Program-made: the position numbers and the translations under genes
Notes under the pieces: generated by a model
Told to the model about the DNA's origin: nothing
Seen by the model: only the letters and a program-made list of their open reading frames with translations
Database searches by the model: none
Assembly (NCBI GenBank): GCA_036186865.1
Contig: AP025051.1
Span: 20,957,724 to 21,021,723 of the forward strand
DNA: 64,000 nt
Reading direction: 5' to 3'
DNA from: Eustoma russellianum
Lineage: Eukaryota > Streptophyta > Magnoliopsida > Gentianales > Gentianaceae
Shown: one piece after another, positions 12,476 to 23,685 of the stretch
Layout of the letters: each line of letters opens with the position of its first letter
Numbering within the stretch: position 1 is the first letter of the stretch

Positions 12476-13361
12476 TGTTGTACCCCACCAAAAATAGTAC
12501 TATGCCAGAGACTAGTATGAAGTGACGCATTGAAACATTATTTCTGAAGAAGAACATTTTTTAAGCTTTATCAATGTCTATTTAATATTGAAGGGAAATA
12601 GTGTACTACCTCAAGTATGAATTACGAAGCATGTGAGATGACAATCTTACCCTCCCTAGATTTTTCATAATCTCGGCCATAAGGGTATTGGGGGTATTAA
12701 AAACAGGGTTCTTTTACTACAAGCAACAAACCCTTAGTAGTCTTAGTAAAAGAAAGCATGAAAAGTTCATGCTAGCATTTAATGTCCTACTAAATGGTGT
12801 TAAAAAGTAAAAAGAGGAAAAGTATTATTTTCCCCCCACCAAGCCGCCGGATAAGGAGTTAAGGGGGAAGCCACCCTTTGTTAAAAAGGCCAACTACACA
12901 CCTTAATTGCTTACTAAAGCAATACTAGAAAATAGTTATGCATGGTGTGGTCACAATATGATATTAAAGGATGGGTAACTCACTAGAGTTTCCATTTAGG
13001 AACGTGGGATACATGGAATTAGGGAGTTAGGGATCAAATTTTTTACTTTTAACATTTTCTTCAACTACCTAGTAGTTTATTTCATTAAGCACTCCTAAAA
13101 GTGACTCAAGCATGAGGGAGCCTACTAAATGTACCCTAACCGCCGGTTGAACCATGGGTAGTCCATGGTAACTCCTTAAACTACCATAGTAACTTTCTAA
13201 AAAGTAACTTAAGGAATGAGAAGGAATAAAGCAATTAAGGAGTAAATGAGCTTGGGGATCAACCCCTTAACCGTCGGCTATTCCCTTGGGGTAAGCCAAG
13301 TGGACTTCATCACTAGCTTTGTGTCACTTTTGGTCTAATAACTTCAATTTTGTGGAAAGTA

Positions 13362-13367
<6 letters not shown>

Positions 13368-13418
<51 letters not shown>
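13368..13418. repeat. (TA)n microsatellite at 3' end of LINE-D
   Basis: About 25 TA units. The homologous position of the other LTR (23583-23683) also has TA repeats but no LINE, so LINE-D inserted into a TA tract that already existed. Confidence 0.92.
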
Positions 13419-13421
<3 letters not shown>

Positions 13422-13445
13422 TATAAGAATGTTTTTATTGAAAAA

Positions 13446-13463
13446 CCTCACTTGTGGCAGAGG
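13446..13463 (-). other. LINE-D 3'-terminal CCTC-N10-GAGG element
   Basis: In element sense it reads CCTCTGCCACAAGTGAGG, the LINE-D version of the 18-nt terminal element, followed by AATAAAAA. Confidence 0.8.
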
Positions 13464-13524
13464 AAAACCATATTACAAGAGTCAGAGTACAAAAATAAAT
13501 GATACAAAAAGCTAATGATGACGC

Positions 13525-13623
13525 ATCGCCAGTCATATACGATATGCCGCATTAAAACCTTTCCAAGTAAAACCACCCTTGTGGATAAAACCTTGACGAA
13601 GGAAAAAAGCGTACATATTTATA
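13525..13623 (-). other. LINE-D copy of the 98-nt 3'-UTR block
   Basis: In element sense it starts TATAAATATGTACGC and ends near GACTGGCGAT. It aligns base by base with the blocks in LINEs C (28653-28750), F (46983-47080) and G (53367-53466). It contains the fold GCCAAG...CCACAAGGGTGG...CTTGGC, here with one wobble and one lost outer pair. Confidence 0.85.
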
Positions 13624-14142
13624 TGGCTGGGAATAGCGTCGAACATAAATGTAAAGGAAAAAATAGAAGATTGTGTGGGGGGGAGACATCCCGAAGCCTC
13701 CCGTATTTTCGAAGTTGACGTAGCACCAATGCTGACTGATGCTGTGTTGAGTGTATCTCGATAGTGGCATAAAGCATCCGTGTCCTTGTATCTCGAACGT
13801 ACGGGGTAACCGCCATGGTTGATCCGTGTATCTCGTGATGAATGGAAATGTAGTTAGGAGTGACGAATGGCAAATAGAAATGCATGAAATAAATATAACC
13901 AGAACGTACCAAAGTCGTCTTGGGTCAAATCGAAACCAAGACGACGCATTTTGATGATTGCCACTGGTGTAGATGTTGCCTTGACATGTGATGTAGATAC
14001 TCTTCGCTTGGCACCACCATTAGTTGGCCACCATGTCCAAACAATCGTAGTCGCAAGTAGCAAACAGAAATGAGTGTAGCAAAAATTGGCACAAAGGCTA
14101 TCAATCATAAATAACAAAAACAGGAAAAGAGTACGCACCCAT

Positions 14143-14170
14143 GTTGTCTGTGTCATAGAACACAGACAAC
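14143..14170 (-). other. LINE-D 3'-UTR hairpin
   Basis: Perfect 11-bp inverted repeat GTTGTCTGTGT / ACACAGACAAC with a 6-nt loop, 28 nt in all. In element sense it is followed by ATGGGTGCGTACT. It lies just after the RNase H stop. Confidence 0.85.
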
Positions 14171-14195
14171 GATAAAAAGATTTGGTCGTCATGTA

Positions 14196-16774
14196 TTAAG
14201 CTCTGAATGTAGGCAGTTGATGATCCGTGATTATTGCTCCGCGTACTTCACATGGTAGTTGTTGAGATGAACTGTAGACTGTCATGCCTGCTGATCTGTA
14301 GCCGTATCTTGCGAGCCTATGTGCTGCTAAATTTGCCTCACGTGGACAAAATTGAACTGTTGTGCAGTTTAGACTGAGGAATTGTGATGCGCATGTGATG
14401 TCTAGTGCCAAGGAACCTGTTAGTTGTCGATTACTGTCCAGCAGCGTGATCATATTTTGACAATCCGTTTCCACCACTAAACCATCATAATGCTGTGAAA
14501 AAAACATTAACGCCACCGTCATAGCATGAATTTCTGCCCGCAGCGGCCGTAAGGAAGGCAATGGGAAGCAGATAGCTAAGTGAAATAAGCCATGGGCTGT
14601 TCGAAGTATGGCTCCTCCTACCGACGTTTGTTTTCCTATCGCAACGTCAACGTTAAGTTTTAGATTACCTGAGGGCGGACATTGCCATCTAACGATCACT
14701 AGTCTCTTCATGCGCAAGGGCGGGGAGAATCGCTGAGCAATAAGGTGTGGGATAGCCTGTGCAAATCTTTTCCCATTGATTGAAGAGCACCATGTATACA
14801 TCGAGTCCTTGATCCGTGCATACAACCTCTCATAGCCGAAAAGTTCTTCACTGAATCTACATGCTGCATACATTTTCCATATTTCCCACACAACAAGAGA
14901 TGGAACGATCGAACTGAGTTGCCCAGGCATAGTTGTTTGGGATGATATACGCCACCAACGGAGTAAATGAGCCTTAATGGTGGAGGAGTGTGGCATTGGC
15001 CCAGAGAATGTAATAGATATGTCCACCCAAAGAGGCCGAATGAAAGAGCAATGCAGAAACACATGGTCTTGATTATCATGATGTTGGCGACAGAAAACAC
15101 ATTGCGAGGGATAGGCCACCAGCCAATTGCGAAAGTTATCCACCATGGGAAGAGAGCGTGACCAAAGGCGCCAAAAAAATATTTTTTGAACTGGATGCGT
15201 GTGCCTCCACCAAATATACCGTGACTCTAACTTTGGTTCTTCATGAGGAGCTATCAGCGAGCAGGCTGTTCGAACTAAAAATTGGCCATTTTCCTCTGGA
15301 GCCCAATGTAACATATCATGAGAGGTGTAGGTATGCATCTCCATGTACTCATTTATTTTACAAATGCGTTTCCATGTTGGAGAATCGTATATATGCGAGT
15401 ATATAGACTGACGCCGACCGTATTTTGTTCTACAAAATTCTGCCCACAATGTGATGGAGTGAATATATTTCCACCATATTTGACAATCATATGCTTTTCG
15501 AATGTGCGAAAGGTGTCGGATGCCTAGGCCACCAAATTCAACTGGCCGACACACTGAAGGCCAGGATTGCCAATGATGTCGTCCTTTCCAAAGAAAAGAG
15601 GCCATTTTCTGGTTTAAAATGTGGACTACCCCTTTTGGTAATCGGGAGCTGGCTATGAGATGTATAGGCAACGTGTTGAGTACATGTTTAATGAGAATAA
15701 GTCTCCCCGCCATGGATAAGAAAGCAGTCGACCATGATGATAATTTAGCGTCAAAATGGTTGAGAAGAGCATTACAGTACCTGGCTTTATTTATCCCCTT
15801 ATGCAAGAAAGAGCCCAAATATTTGATAGGTAGCGATATAGACCTCATGCCCAAAGATGCTGTTGATGCCGAGGCCGATACACCTTGACCAGCGACAAAT
15901 TGACTTTTGTGATAGTTAACCAACTGCCCAGAAGCCTGTTGGTATGTGTCTAAGAATGTGTTAAATTTTGCTAAGTTGCATGGGGAACCATTAAGAAAAA
16001 TTAATAAGTCATCTGCAAAACCCAGATGCAAAACGCAAGGCGCACGACTTGCCTTGAAGCCAACTATACTTCCCGTGCATATGTGATAATTTAGCCCTCG
16101 TGTAAATCCTTCGGATGATATGATGAATAGTAGTGGTGATAAGGGGTCTCCCTGTTTAACACCTCTACCAATGGAGAATGATTCTGTAAGACAACCGTTT
16201 AGAAGAATTGAACACCTTGTGTCGCTCAAATTGTTTATTATAATGCGGACTAAACAATCATCCATACCCATGTGTGGAAGGAGTTGTTGAAGATACCTCC
16301 AACTAACCCGATCAAATGCCTTAGCCATGTCCAATTTGATAATAATCTGTCCTCCTCTTGTTCGCTTATCCAAGACATGTGCCATCTCTTGCGCTAATTA
16401 CACTTGTTCTGTAATATCCCTACCCTTCATGAAACCTGCTTGTTCTGGGGAGATAATTTTTGGCAATATTCTGCCCAGCCGCATTGCTAACAATCGGGTG
16501 ATGGTCTTGGAAATGAAATTTGTAAGACATATAGGACGATAGTCCGCAAACGTTTGGGGGTTATTTACCTTCGGTATAAGAATGATGGAAGCTGCTGCCA
16601 CTGCCCTTGGCATGCAGATACCCAAATAAAATTCTTGAACTGCTTTGTGCACGTCATACTGTATCACTTGCAAAAAATTCCTGTAGAAAGACCCCGGATA
16701 GCCATCCGGACCAGCAGCACTTGATGGGCTGAGATCCCAAACTGCTGCCTTAACTTCGGCTAGTAGAGGAATAG
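14196..16774 (-). pseudogene. LINE-D ORF2 RT-zfRVT-RNase H, one nonsense codon
   Basis: Best preserved FADD-type RT in the window. The segment 16774-16399 has SSAAGPDGYPGSFY, PICLTNFISKTITR and ISPEQAGFMKGRDITEQV. A single TAA at 16396-16398 interrupts where relatives read VLLAQEM. The next 729 codons (16385-14196) are open: KLDMAKAFDRVSW, GVKQGDPLSPLLF, GFADDLLIF, then zf-RVT (FFWRLWSRSLPMVDN, CVFCRQHHDNQDHVFLHC) and RNase H (NVDVAIG, AEIHA, ETDC, REANLAAHRLARYG). The last RNase H catalytic Asp is His. The ATG at 16385 is internal, not a true start. Confidence 0.88.
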
Positions 16775-18113
16775 CGCACACACTTATAATTTCGGCCATG
16801 AGGCCTTATTAAGCTAATAATGGCTTCAAGACTCTTCATGCACCCCAAAAAGTAAACCATGGGTAAGCCTTAAATGAGTTTCATAATGATGTCCATGCAC
16901 ATGAGAAATCTTCCCCTTCCTTCATAATTGAAACCGCCGGCTATGCCCTAACCAAGAGGCTTCTTTCTTCTTTTAATAAAAAGCCTCTTAATCCATCTTT
17001 ATCCCACTAACCATCCAAGGAATTACCATATAGCAAGAGTCTTTCCCCTCTCTTCTCCTCAAGGCACACGGCCAACTTGAGCCAAGAAGATTTAAGACTC
17101 ATCCAAGTTCAAGTTTGGCTTAGGTGAGTATATCCTAAACTCCTTAAGAGAATTCTATATCTTACATAATGGATCTCACAAGGAATCTTCTTGTGGAAAC
17201 CGTGACCTCCAAGAGGTCACTAGGTGAAGATTTTCAAAGTGCTAAGGGAGATTAGTTCTTGGTGGGTCAGAATCGTCTAAACCTCCATTCAAGATTCAAT
17301 TTGGTAAGACCATCTAGCCTCAAACTAATATGTATTGTGTATTTAAAATAGTGGCTAACAAATATTCCTACCCCTAAAACTGTGTATGATAGGAAGGGGT
17401 GGAAGGAAGCATTTCTTGTTTCAACAAGTTCAAGCAAGATCTAAGATCCAAGAAGGCAAGTACACTATAAATACTTTTGACTTATGTGTGAAAGTATATG
17501 CTTGAATGTCTAGATCTTAGTAAGATTTAATCTTAGATGGAAAGTTTTAAGCTTGAAGCATGAAAGTTTAGTGTTTCTTAAGAAATGTGACTTGCATGTG
17601 GGAGATTCCTTCAAAGATGAGTTCTTTGCCTCCTTAGAATATAAATGAGTTTCATGTCTAAGATAAAAGTTGTAAAATTTCTCTTTGTTACTGTGTAAAG
17701 GGGGACGGTCGAAAGATAAAGTAGGATGGACAATGATTTTGTGAAAGAGTATGTATTGTGGGGTAAAGGATACATAGAAGTTGTATGTTAGATGTTTTTA
17801 TGACTTAGGTGTTTTATATTCATTGTGAAAATAAAGTATGAGCCCTTACATGTGTAAGAAGCGGGCTGATTTTGGGGGTATGGAGCATACAAATTAGATA
17901 TGCCAAGGATAGACTTGATTATGTACAAAATGTGCAACATCAAGGTGTGTTATGTGTAATTTCCGAAACTGTTTTGAATGGATTTGTATGTGGCTTTTAG
18001 AATTTATTAGAACCTGAAATGTTTAGGTTAAAGGTGTATGTGATGGTTGGTAAGCCATTTTTAAGAATAATTTTAGTGGGTACACTTTTAGCAAGTAAAG
18101 TGACGAAGGGGTA

Positions 18114-18490
18114 AAATTACTGGTACAGGACAGAATTATGTAACGTTTTGTATGGCCTGGAAATAAATCTTAGAAGCGTTCAAATTAGCTGATTTTTGGC
18201 ATGGTGTTAGCCTTATGTGTTTAGTAAATATGAGAGTTGGAATTTTGGTAAAAGAAGTTATGGTTTATCCTTAACAGAATATTTAGTAAAACTTGCCAGG
18301 CTGAAATTACTGGAACTGGACAGAATTAAGTGACGTGTTGGTTGACCCAAAAATGGACCTTAGAAACATGTAAATGGGCTGATATTTGGTAGGATGCTAG
18401 GTTTATGTGTTTACTAAGTTTGAGAGTTGGAATTTTGGAAAAAGGACTTACAGTTTAGCCACAATAAAATTTGTAGTAAACCTGGTCACT
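18114..18490 (+). repeat. Diverged ~190-bp tandem duplication in J LTR
   Basis: The segment starting AAATTACTGGTACAGGACAG (18114) recurs at about 18304 as AAATTACTGGAACTGGACAG, and both continue to a shared GAGAGTTGGAATTTTGG. A weaker third partial copy begins near 18660. The same arrangement is in the 3' LTR, near 25200-25570. Confidence 0.65.
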
Positions 18491-19282
18491 CCAGAATCAG
18501 CATGAAACCGTTTTTGGGAAAGTAAGTAAATGACCCCTTTAAACTTATTGAATTGCTCTGGAATTTTTATGGTAATTACTTAGGACATAGATGAGCATGT
18601 CCATGAAAATCCATCAGCTTGAAATTATTGTTTTAAAGGTTAACTATTGAAATTAAGTTGGCACCACTAAACCGGAAAACTGGGCAGAATTACGGAATGA
18701 GTTGGGAGGCTTCGTTTTGGGGATTTAGACTTGTTCGTACGGTTTGGGCTTATGAGAATTAATCCTTGGTATGTCTGCAATGTTTTCCAGGTATGGGCCC
18801 AAATCAAATAATACTTAATGGGCTGGAAGATGGGTAAAAGAAGGGTACTGCACTGCTGAATTCTGCAGTACTCTGTTTGGTAATTTAATGATTTGAGGGT
18901 TCTCTACGACTTGACTCGTTACGTAAATTTTATGACAAGTAAACAAGATACCCTTATGCATACGTGTGTCAAGAGACCATGAAAATAGGCCGAATTATAA
19001 GGTTTTGAGGCCGCGCTAACAAAACGTTAATTCTGGAAATTTTTCCAGCTTGAAGAATAAGACCATACTTGTATGTATGTGATGCATTTTGCCACGAATT
19101 GCATAGTGCACGTCATACATTGCATCATCGTCATTTACATTATTTATGAAACTGATTTTATGTCAAAGAAGGATGAAAATGCGTTTTTAAAGAAAAGATT
19201 CAGTTTTTAAAAAGAACGCTTTCCATTGGTACCATTTATTTCTGGCCAGCTTAACCCGCCCAGATCCGAGGTTAATTGATCT

Positions 19283-19407
19283 GATGATTACGACCGTACA
19301 GGCCCGGAAAGAATAGACCTAATTATGATGATTATGACCATTCGGGCCCATAGACCTGATTATGACGATTATGACCATACAGGCCCGGAGAGAATAGACC
19401 TGATGAC
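19283..19407 (+). repeat. 44-bp tandem repeat, 3 units, 5' LTR of J
   Basis: Unit begins GATGATTAYGACCGTACAGG and ends GAATAGACCTGATTAT. Starts at 19283, 19327 and 19364; the middle unit lost seven bases. The other LTR keeps three full 44-bp units. Confidence 0.8.
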
Positions 19408-20243
19408 TATGATTGATGATATGACCGTTTTCGGATCCGGAAATAATAGATTCGAAGGAATGAGCATGACCGCCTCAGATTCGGATATAATAGATCTGAA
19501 TACTCACTTGTTTTTATTGACAATGATGTTTTGAAAGAAAGAATGAACGAATTGTTCTTATTTTATCATATTGCATACCATGCGCATATTCATACATATT
19601 GCACTTAATGGCTATTCGTGTGTTTGGTATATAGCTACTTAGACTAGTCTGTTATGACTTGCTATTCCCTAAGTTATGATTTTAACTCTTATGACATATA
19701 AGTTGTGATCTTATTACTAACGGATATTGGATGGATAATCAGGTATGTTACAAACCAAAATTTTGGGGTTTTGGTTCTTGTGAGTAGTTTCTATTTAATT
19801 CATGATTATTTATGGTTTACTTGCTGGTGACGTTGTCACTCACCCCTTATTTTTCCTCCCAGAAACCCCAGGAAATAGGGTCGAGTGGATCGAGGATGAG
19901 CCTAAGGTTCCCTATCCGTAGAAGAGCGAAGGAAGGACGGCTTAAGGGTTTTGTTATGATGGTCATGTTGATGGACTTCTTAGGAACTTATGATGGGAAC
20001 ATTGATTTTCGGATTTCCTTATTTTGCGAACATGTTTGTAAGACTTATGACGGATGTTTAGACTCTTTTATTTTAAAAGTTTTTATTCTGCCTCGGTTTT
20101 GCTTACCGTTGATGTGTAAGCAGGAAGGTCCACATAATTTGTTATGGACTACGACATATTATGGATTGACGCCTGGTACTCTCCGTAGTGAAGTACGTCG
20201 GGCGCACCGTATCCGGCTAGGCCAAGGTGCGGGGTGCTACATG

Positions 20244-20256
20244 TGGTATCAGAGCC
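20244..20256 (+). other. Primer-binding site of J (initiator tRNA-Met)
   Basis: TGGTATCAGAGCC, complementary to the 3' end of plant initiator tRNA-Met, two bases after the 5' LTR end at 20241. Confidence 0.9.
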
Positions 20257-20639
20257 GGGGCTCTAGATCCGGGCAGAATATAGAATTAAGTTATGATTTT
20301 AGAAATCTAAGCTTGACTTTAGATCTAAGTCACAATCCTAGAAAGAGAGTTGACCTTAGACTAGGATGACTTAGACTAGAAATTAGGGTTTGGACCTGGT
20401 GATAAAGCCCTAGTCGATGACATTTTATAGAATTTAATTTGTATCGTATCTGCTTGCATGCCCACTTGGAATTTTAATTGGATTACGAATTAAATTTTGT
20501 CGCTTATCTCGGTATGTCAACTTCGAATAAAACCGACACTACGTGGTGCAAATGACATCACAGTCCGGTAAACTGACATCATCACTGTCACCCTCGGGAA
20601 GCAGTGGGTTCTACTATCGGTAGTTAGTTAAAGCACATG

Positions 20640-21232
20640 TTTCGAGATTTGGCAGAGAGTCTAGCTCGGAAGAAGCAGAAGAATGGGCAAATGAAGTCGA
20701 AAGTAGCCTTTTGCTGATTCGGGTGCCGGATGAGATAAGGGCACAAATTGTCTGGCCATTTCTGATTGGTAAGGCCAGCCAGTGGTGGAGGACCAGTATC
20801 CAGCCACTGCCTCGACCGATAACTTGGGCAAAATTTCTAGAAGAATTTTGTGAGTTCTTTCTCTCTCCGGACATGATCATGAGGAGGATTGAGGAATTTG
20901 ATACATTAAGACAAGAGCCAGACACTACTGTTTCAGAATACGCTCATCGGTTCAACACATTGGGACGGTACATTCCTTGGATTATGGAAGATGGAAAGTA
21001 TAAGGTGATCAGATTCATGCGCGGTTTAGACCCCCAGGTCAAGATTCGGTTGGTCAAGGCATATTCAAGATTTTTTGATGAATTATTGGAGTACTGCTAT
21101 AGAGCAGAACACGATAATAAGATAACAGAGAACGAAATAAGAGATTTAATGAGCGAAATAAGAAACGAGGTAGAAGGTGGCAGCCATATTCATATAAGAC
21201 TAACAACAAGACCAACAGAAACACCAATCTAG
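20640..21232 (+). pseudogene. gag remnant of element J
   Basis: Retrotransposon gag (capsid-like) domain. The open part from 20711 has WPFLIGKASQWWRT, ITWAKFLEEFCEFF, EFDTLRQ, TVSEYAHRFNTLGRYIP and FMRGLDPQ, the usual spacing of plant Ty3/Gypsy gag (RNA packaging, particle formation). The frame can be followed upstream to about 20640 (SSEEAEEWANEVESSLLLIRV). It ends at 21232 without a zinc knuckle or protease. I read it as a truncated relic that may still mark the parent lineage (chromovirus, Tekay/Del-like). Confidence 0.78.
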
Positions 21233-22675
21233 ACCAAAGAAATATTGATCCCGGAATCTCTGAAACATCCAAACCGTAATAGGTACCTCTGACTATCCAA
21301 CTTAAATACAAAGTACCTATGTTTTACTTTGCTTATTTCCCAAGTATGAATGGTCATAGAGCGATGTGGTAAGGAACCTTGAGGAAAGATTTCTACACAA
21401 TCAGTGGTAAGTGGACAAGGAAGACAACTAGGGTAGCACAACTAGAGCATGAAAACTAGAATACGTTACAAAGTTTTGGGTCCTCAACAATCAGGTAAGT
21501 ACCCGGATAAATAGAGCTCAATAAGACTACAATAAAGAATAGGTACCCGCTACTTAAGATCGATGATTTATTTGACCCACTTCAGGTAAACATCTAATGA
21601 GTTGTATATGGACAGGAAGACATGAAATTATTAGTCATTCTGCATGTAGGTATTCCTTAAGGGTGAATTCATAGAAATGATGTAAGATAATGAAATATGT
21701 GGGGGAGGAAACGTCACAAGGCCATTAGAGTGGTCGGATATGATATTTATGATATGATTGGGCGTAGGTCCAGAATTATAAGTTGGGATTATCTAACACA
21801 CTCAAGCAGTGACGTTACGATTTAGCGGGACCTTGCGTAGCATAAGATTTCGAATAATTTTTAAAGAATGATACTCTTATTCATTTTGTGCCATGAAAGA
21901 GAAATCACAGATTTTATGGGGAATGAGGAATATTTGAGATATCATGAAGGGACATAAGTTTTAAAGAAGGAACAGCAATTCTAGTTCGATTGTTACGTGA
22001 TGGACGAACTGGGAATACCTGGTGAAGGATTGAGTTCACCAGGCTATGAAGGTACATTATCAGATAGATATACAGGTCATCGTATGTCTAAGTTATTCGG
22101 ATGTGGTTATATACATTATTAACCCTAGAATGAATATTGTTATCGATACATAGAATCAAGATTAGAGGTGCATAAGATAAGAGAAGGGCGGTGATAATGC
22201 TTTTAGAGAATAAAGGATAAGTCCTGACGTAATCTTTAAGATAGGCTGAACAAAGTGGTTCTAAGAGGATTAAAATGATATTTTTATTTGATCTTATGTA
22301 TCAGAAGGTGAAGACAGAGAATTAGAGGCCCACCAGATTGTTATACACTTTCTTAAGTTCCGGATGGTAGGGGGATTACATCCCTATAGATTTTTACGAC
22401 CAACCTGCCAAGGGCAAAATGGACAGGATGCCAGTAAGGCCATCATAGTGTTTGATGAAATTCGCCCATACCCTGGCCTCTTATAAAGCATTATGGGGAG
22501 GGAGGAAGTGGCCATGATAGGAGCAGAGATAGGATTAACGAAAACGACGACCACAGAAATTTCTGACAAGAAAGAAAATGATTCTTAAAAGCACCACTGA
22601 TGAAACCACTTGAGGTACATAAAGAAACATGAAAGCTTATACCACAAAACTTCCAGTTTCAAGGACGAAACTTAT
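21233..22675 (+). other. Degenerate interior of J
   Basis: About 1.4 kb with no open frame showing pol motifs. The last ~40 bases (TTTCAAGGACGAAACTTATA) match the usual pol-end context just before Gypsy purine tracts. No host gene seen. Confidence 0.6.
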
Positions 22676-22690
22676 AAAAAGGGGGGAGGA
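22676..22690 (+). other. Polypurine tract of J
   Basis: AAAAAGGGGGGAGGA directly before the 3' LTR start at 22691; plus-strand primer site. Confidence 0.9.
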
Positions 22691-23628
22691 TGTTATACCC
22701 CACCAAAAATAGTACTATGCCAGAGACTAGTATGAAGTGACGCATTGAAACGTTATTTCTGAAGAAGAACATTTTTTAAGCTTTATCAACGTCTATTTAA
22801 TATTAAAGGGAAATAGTGTACTACCTCAAGTATGAATTACGAAGCATGTGAGATGACAATCTTACCCTCCCTAGATTTTTCATAATCTCGGACATATGGG
22901 TATTGGGGGTATTAAAAACAGGGTTCTCTTACTACAAGCAACAAACCCTTAGTAGTCTTAGTAAAAGAAAGCATGAAAAGTTCATGCTAGCATTCAATGT
23001 CTTACTAAATGGGGTTAAAAAGTAAAAAGAGGAAAAGTATTATTTTCCCCCCACCAAGCCGCCGGATAAGGAGTTAAGGGGGAAGCCACCCTTTGTTAAA
23101 AAGGCCAACTACACACCTTAATTGCTTACTAAAGCAATACTAGAAAATAGTTATGCATGGTGTGGTCACAATATGATATTATAAGGATGGGTAACTCACT
23201 AGAATTTCCATTTAGGAACATAGGATACATGGAAATTAGGGAGTTAGGGATCAAATTTTACTGTTAACATTTTCTTCGACTACCTAGTAGTTTATTTCAT
23301 TAAACACTCCTAAGAGTGACTCAAGCATGAGGGAGCCTACTAAATGTACCCTAACCGCCGGTTGAACCATGGGTAGTCCATGGTAACTCCTTAAACCACC
23401 ATAGTAACTTTCTAAAAAGTAACTTAAGGAATGAGAAGGAATTAAGGAATTAAGGAGTAAATGAGCTTGGGGATCAACCCCTTAACCGCCGGCTATTCCC
23501 TTGGGGTAAGCTAAGAGGACTTCATCACTAGCTTTGGTCACTTTTGGTCTAATAACTTCAATTTTGTGGAAAGTATGTTTACATGTTATATATATATACG
23601 TAGTATTAGAAATACATATATAGATATG

Positions 23629-23631
<3 letters not shown>

Positions 23632-23683
<52 letters not shown>
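23632..23683. repeat. (TA)n microsatellite in 3' LTR of J
   Basis: About 26 TA units at the position where LINE-D sits in the other LTR. It is the empty-site counterpart. Confidence 0.92.

Positions 23684-23685
<2 letters not shown>

Larger units (their letters stand above)
13421..16774 (-). mobile_element. LINE-D, 5'-truncated LINE inside J's 5' LTR
   Basis: Minus-strand LINE of about 3.35 kb. It keeps RT (from the APGPDG-type region onward), zf-RVT, RNase H and the 3' UTR; ORF1, EN and the RT N-terminus are absent, as expected from incomplete reverse transcription. The LTR resumes at 16775 (GCACACACTTATAA, same as 23864). Compared with the empty LTR, up to ~280 bases of target are lost. 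The 3' end has AATAAA-like sequence but no long poly(A). Confidence 0.9.
12476..20241 (+). repeat. 5' LTR of element J (interrupted by LINE-D)
   Basis: Starts TGTTGTACCCC and ends GGGGTGCTACA, followed by the PBS. It matches 22691-27331 along its length except for the LINE-D insertion (about 13421-16774) and about 180-280 bases of LTR missing at that site. The matched parts include the tandem repeats near 18114 and 19283. It contains no convincing gene; short open frames near its end (19812-20369) are not supported by any domain. Confidence 0.9.

Noticed and set aside
13952..13990. Possible second hairpin in LINE-D's 3' UTR (TTGCC ... TTGCC)
   Set aside because: The arms are direct, not inverted, repeats, so no stem forms.
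19812..20369. 185-codon open frame at the end of J's 5' LTR, with a shorter partner at 26901-27209
   Set aside because: Lies in the LTR, the two copies differ by early stops, and no domain is recognisable. It is LTR sequence, not a gene.
22384..22569. Short minus-strand open frame in J's interior
   Set aside because: No domain, opposite to the element's sense, and expected by chance at this length.
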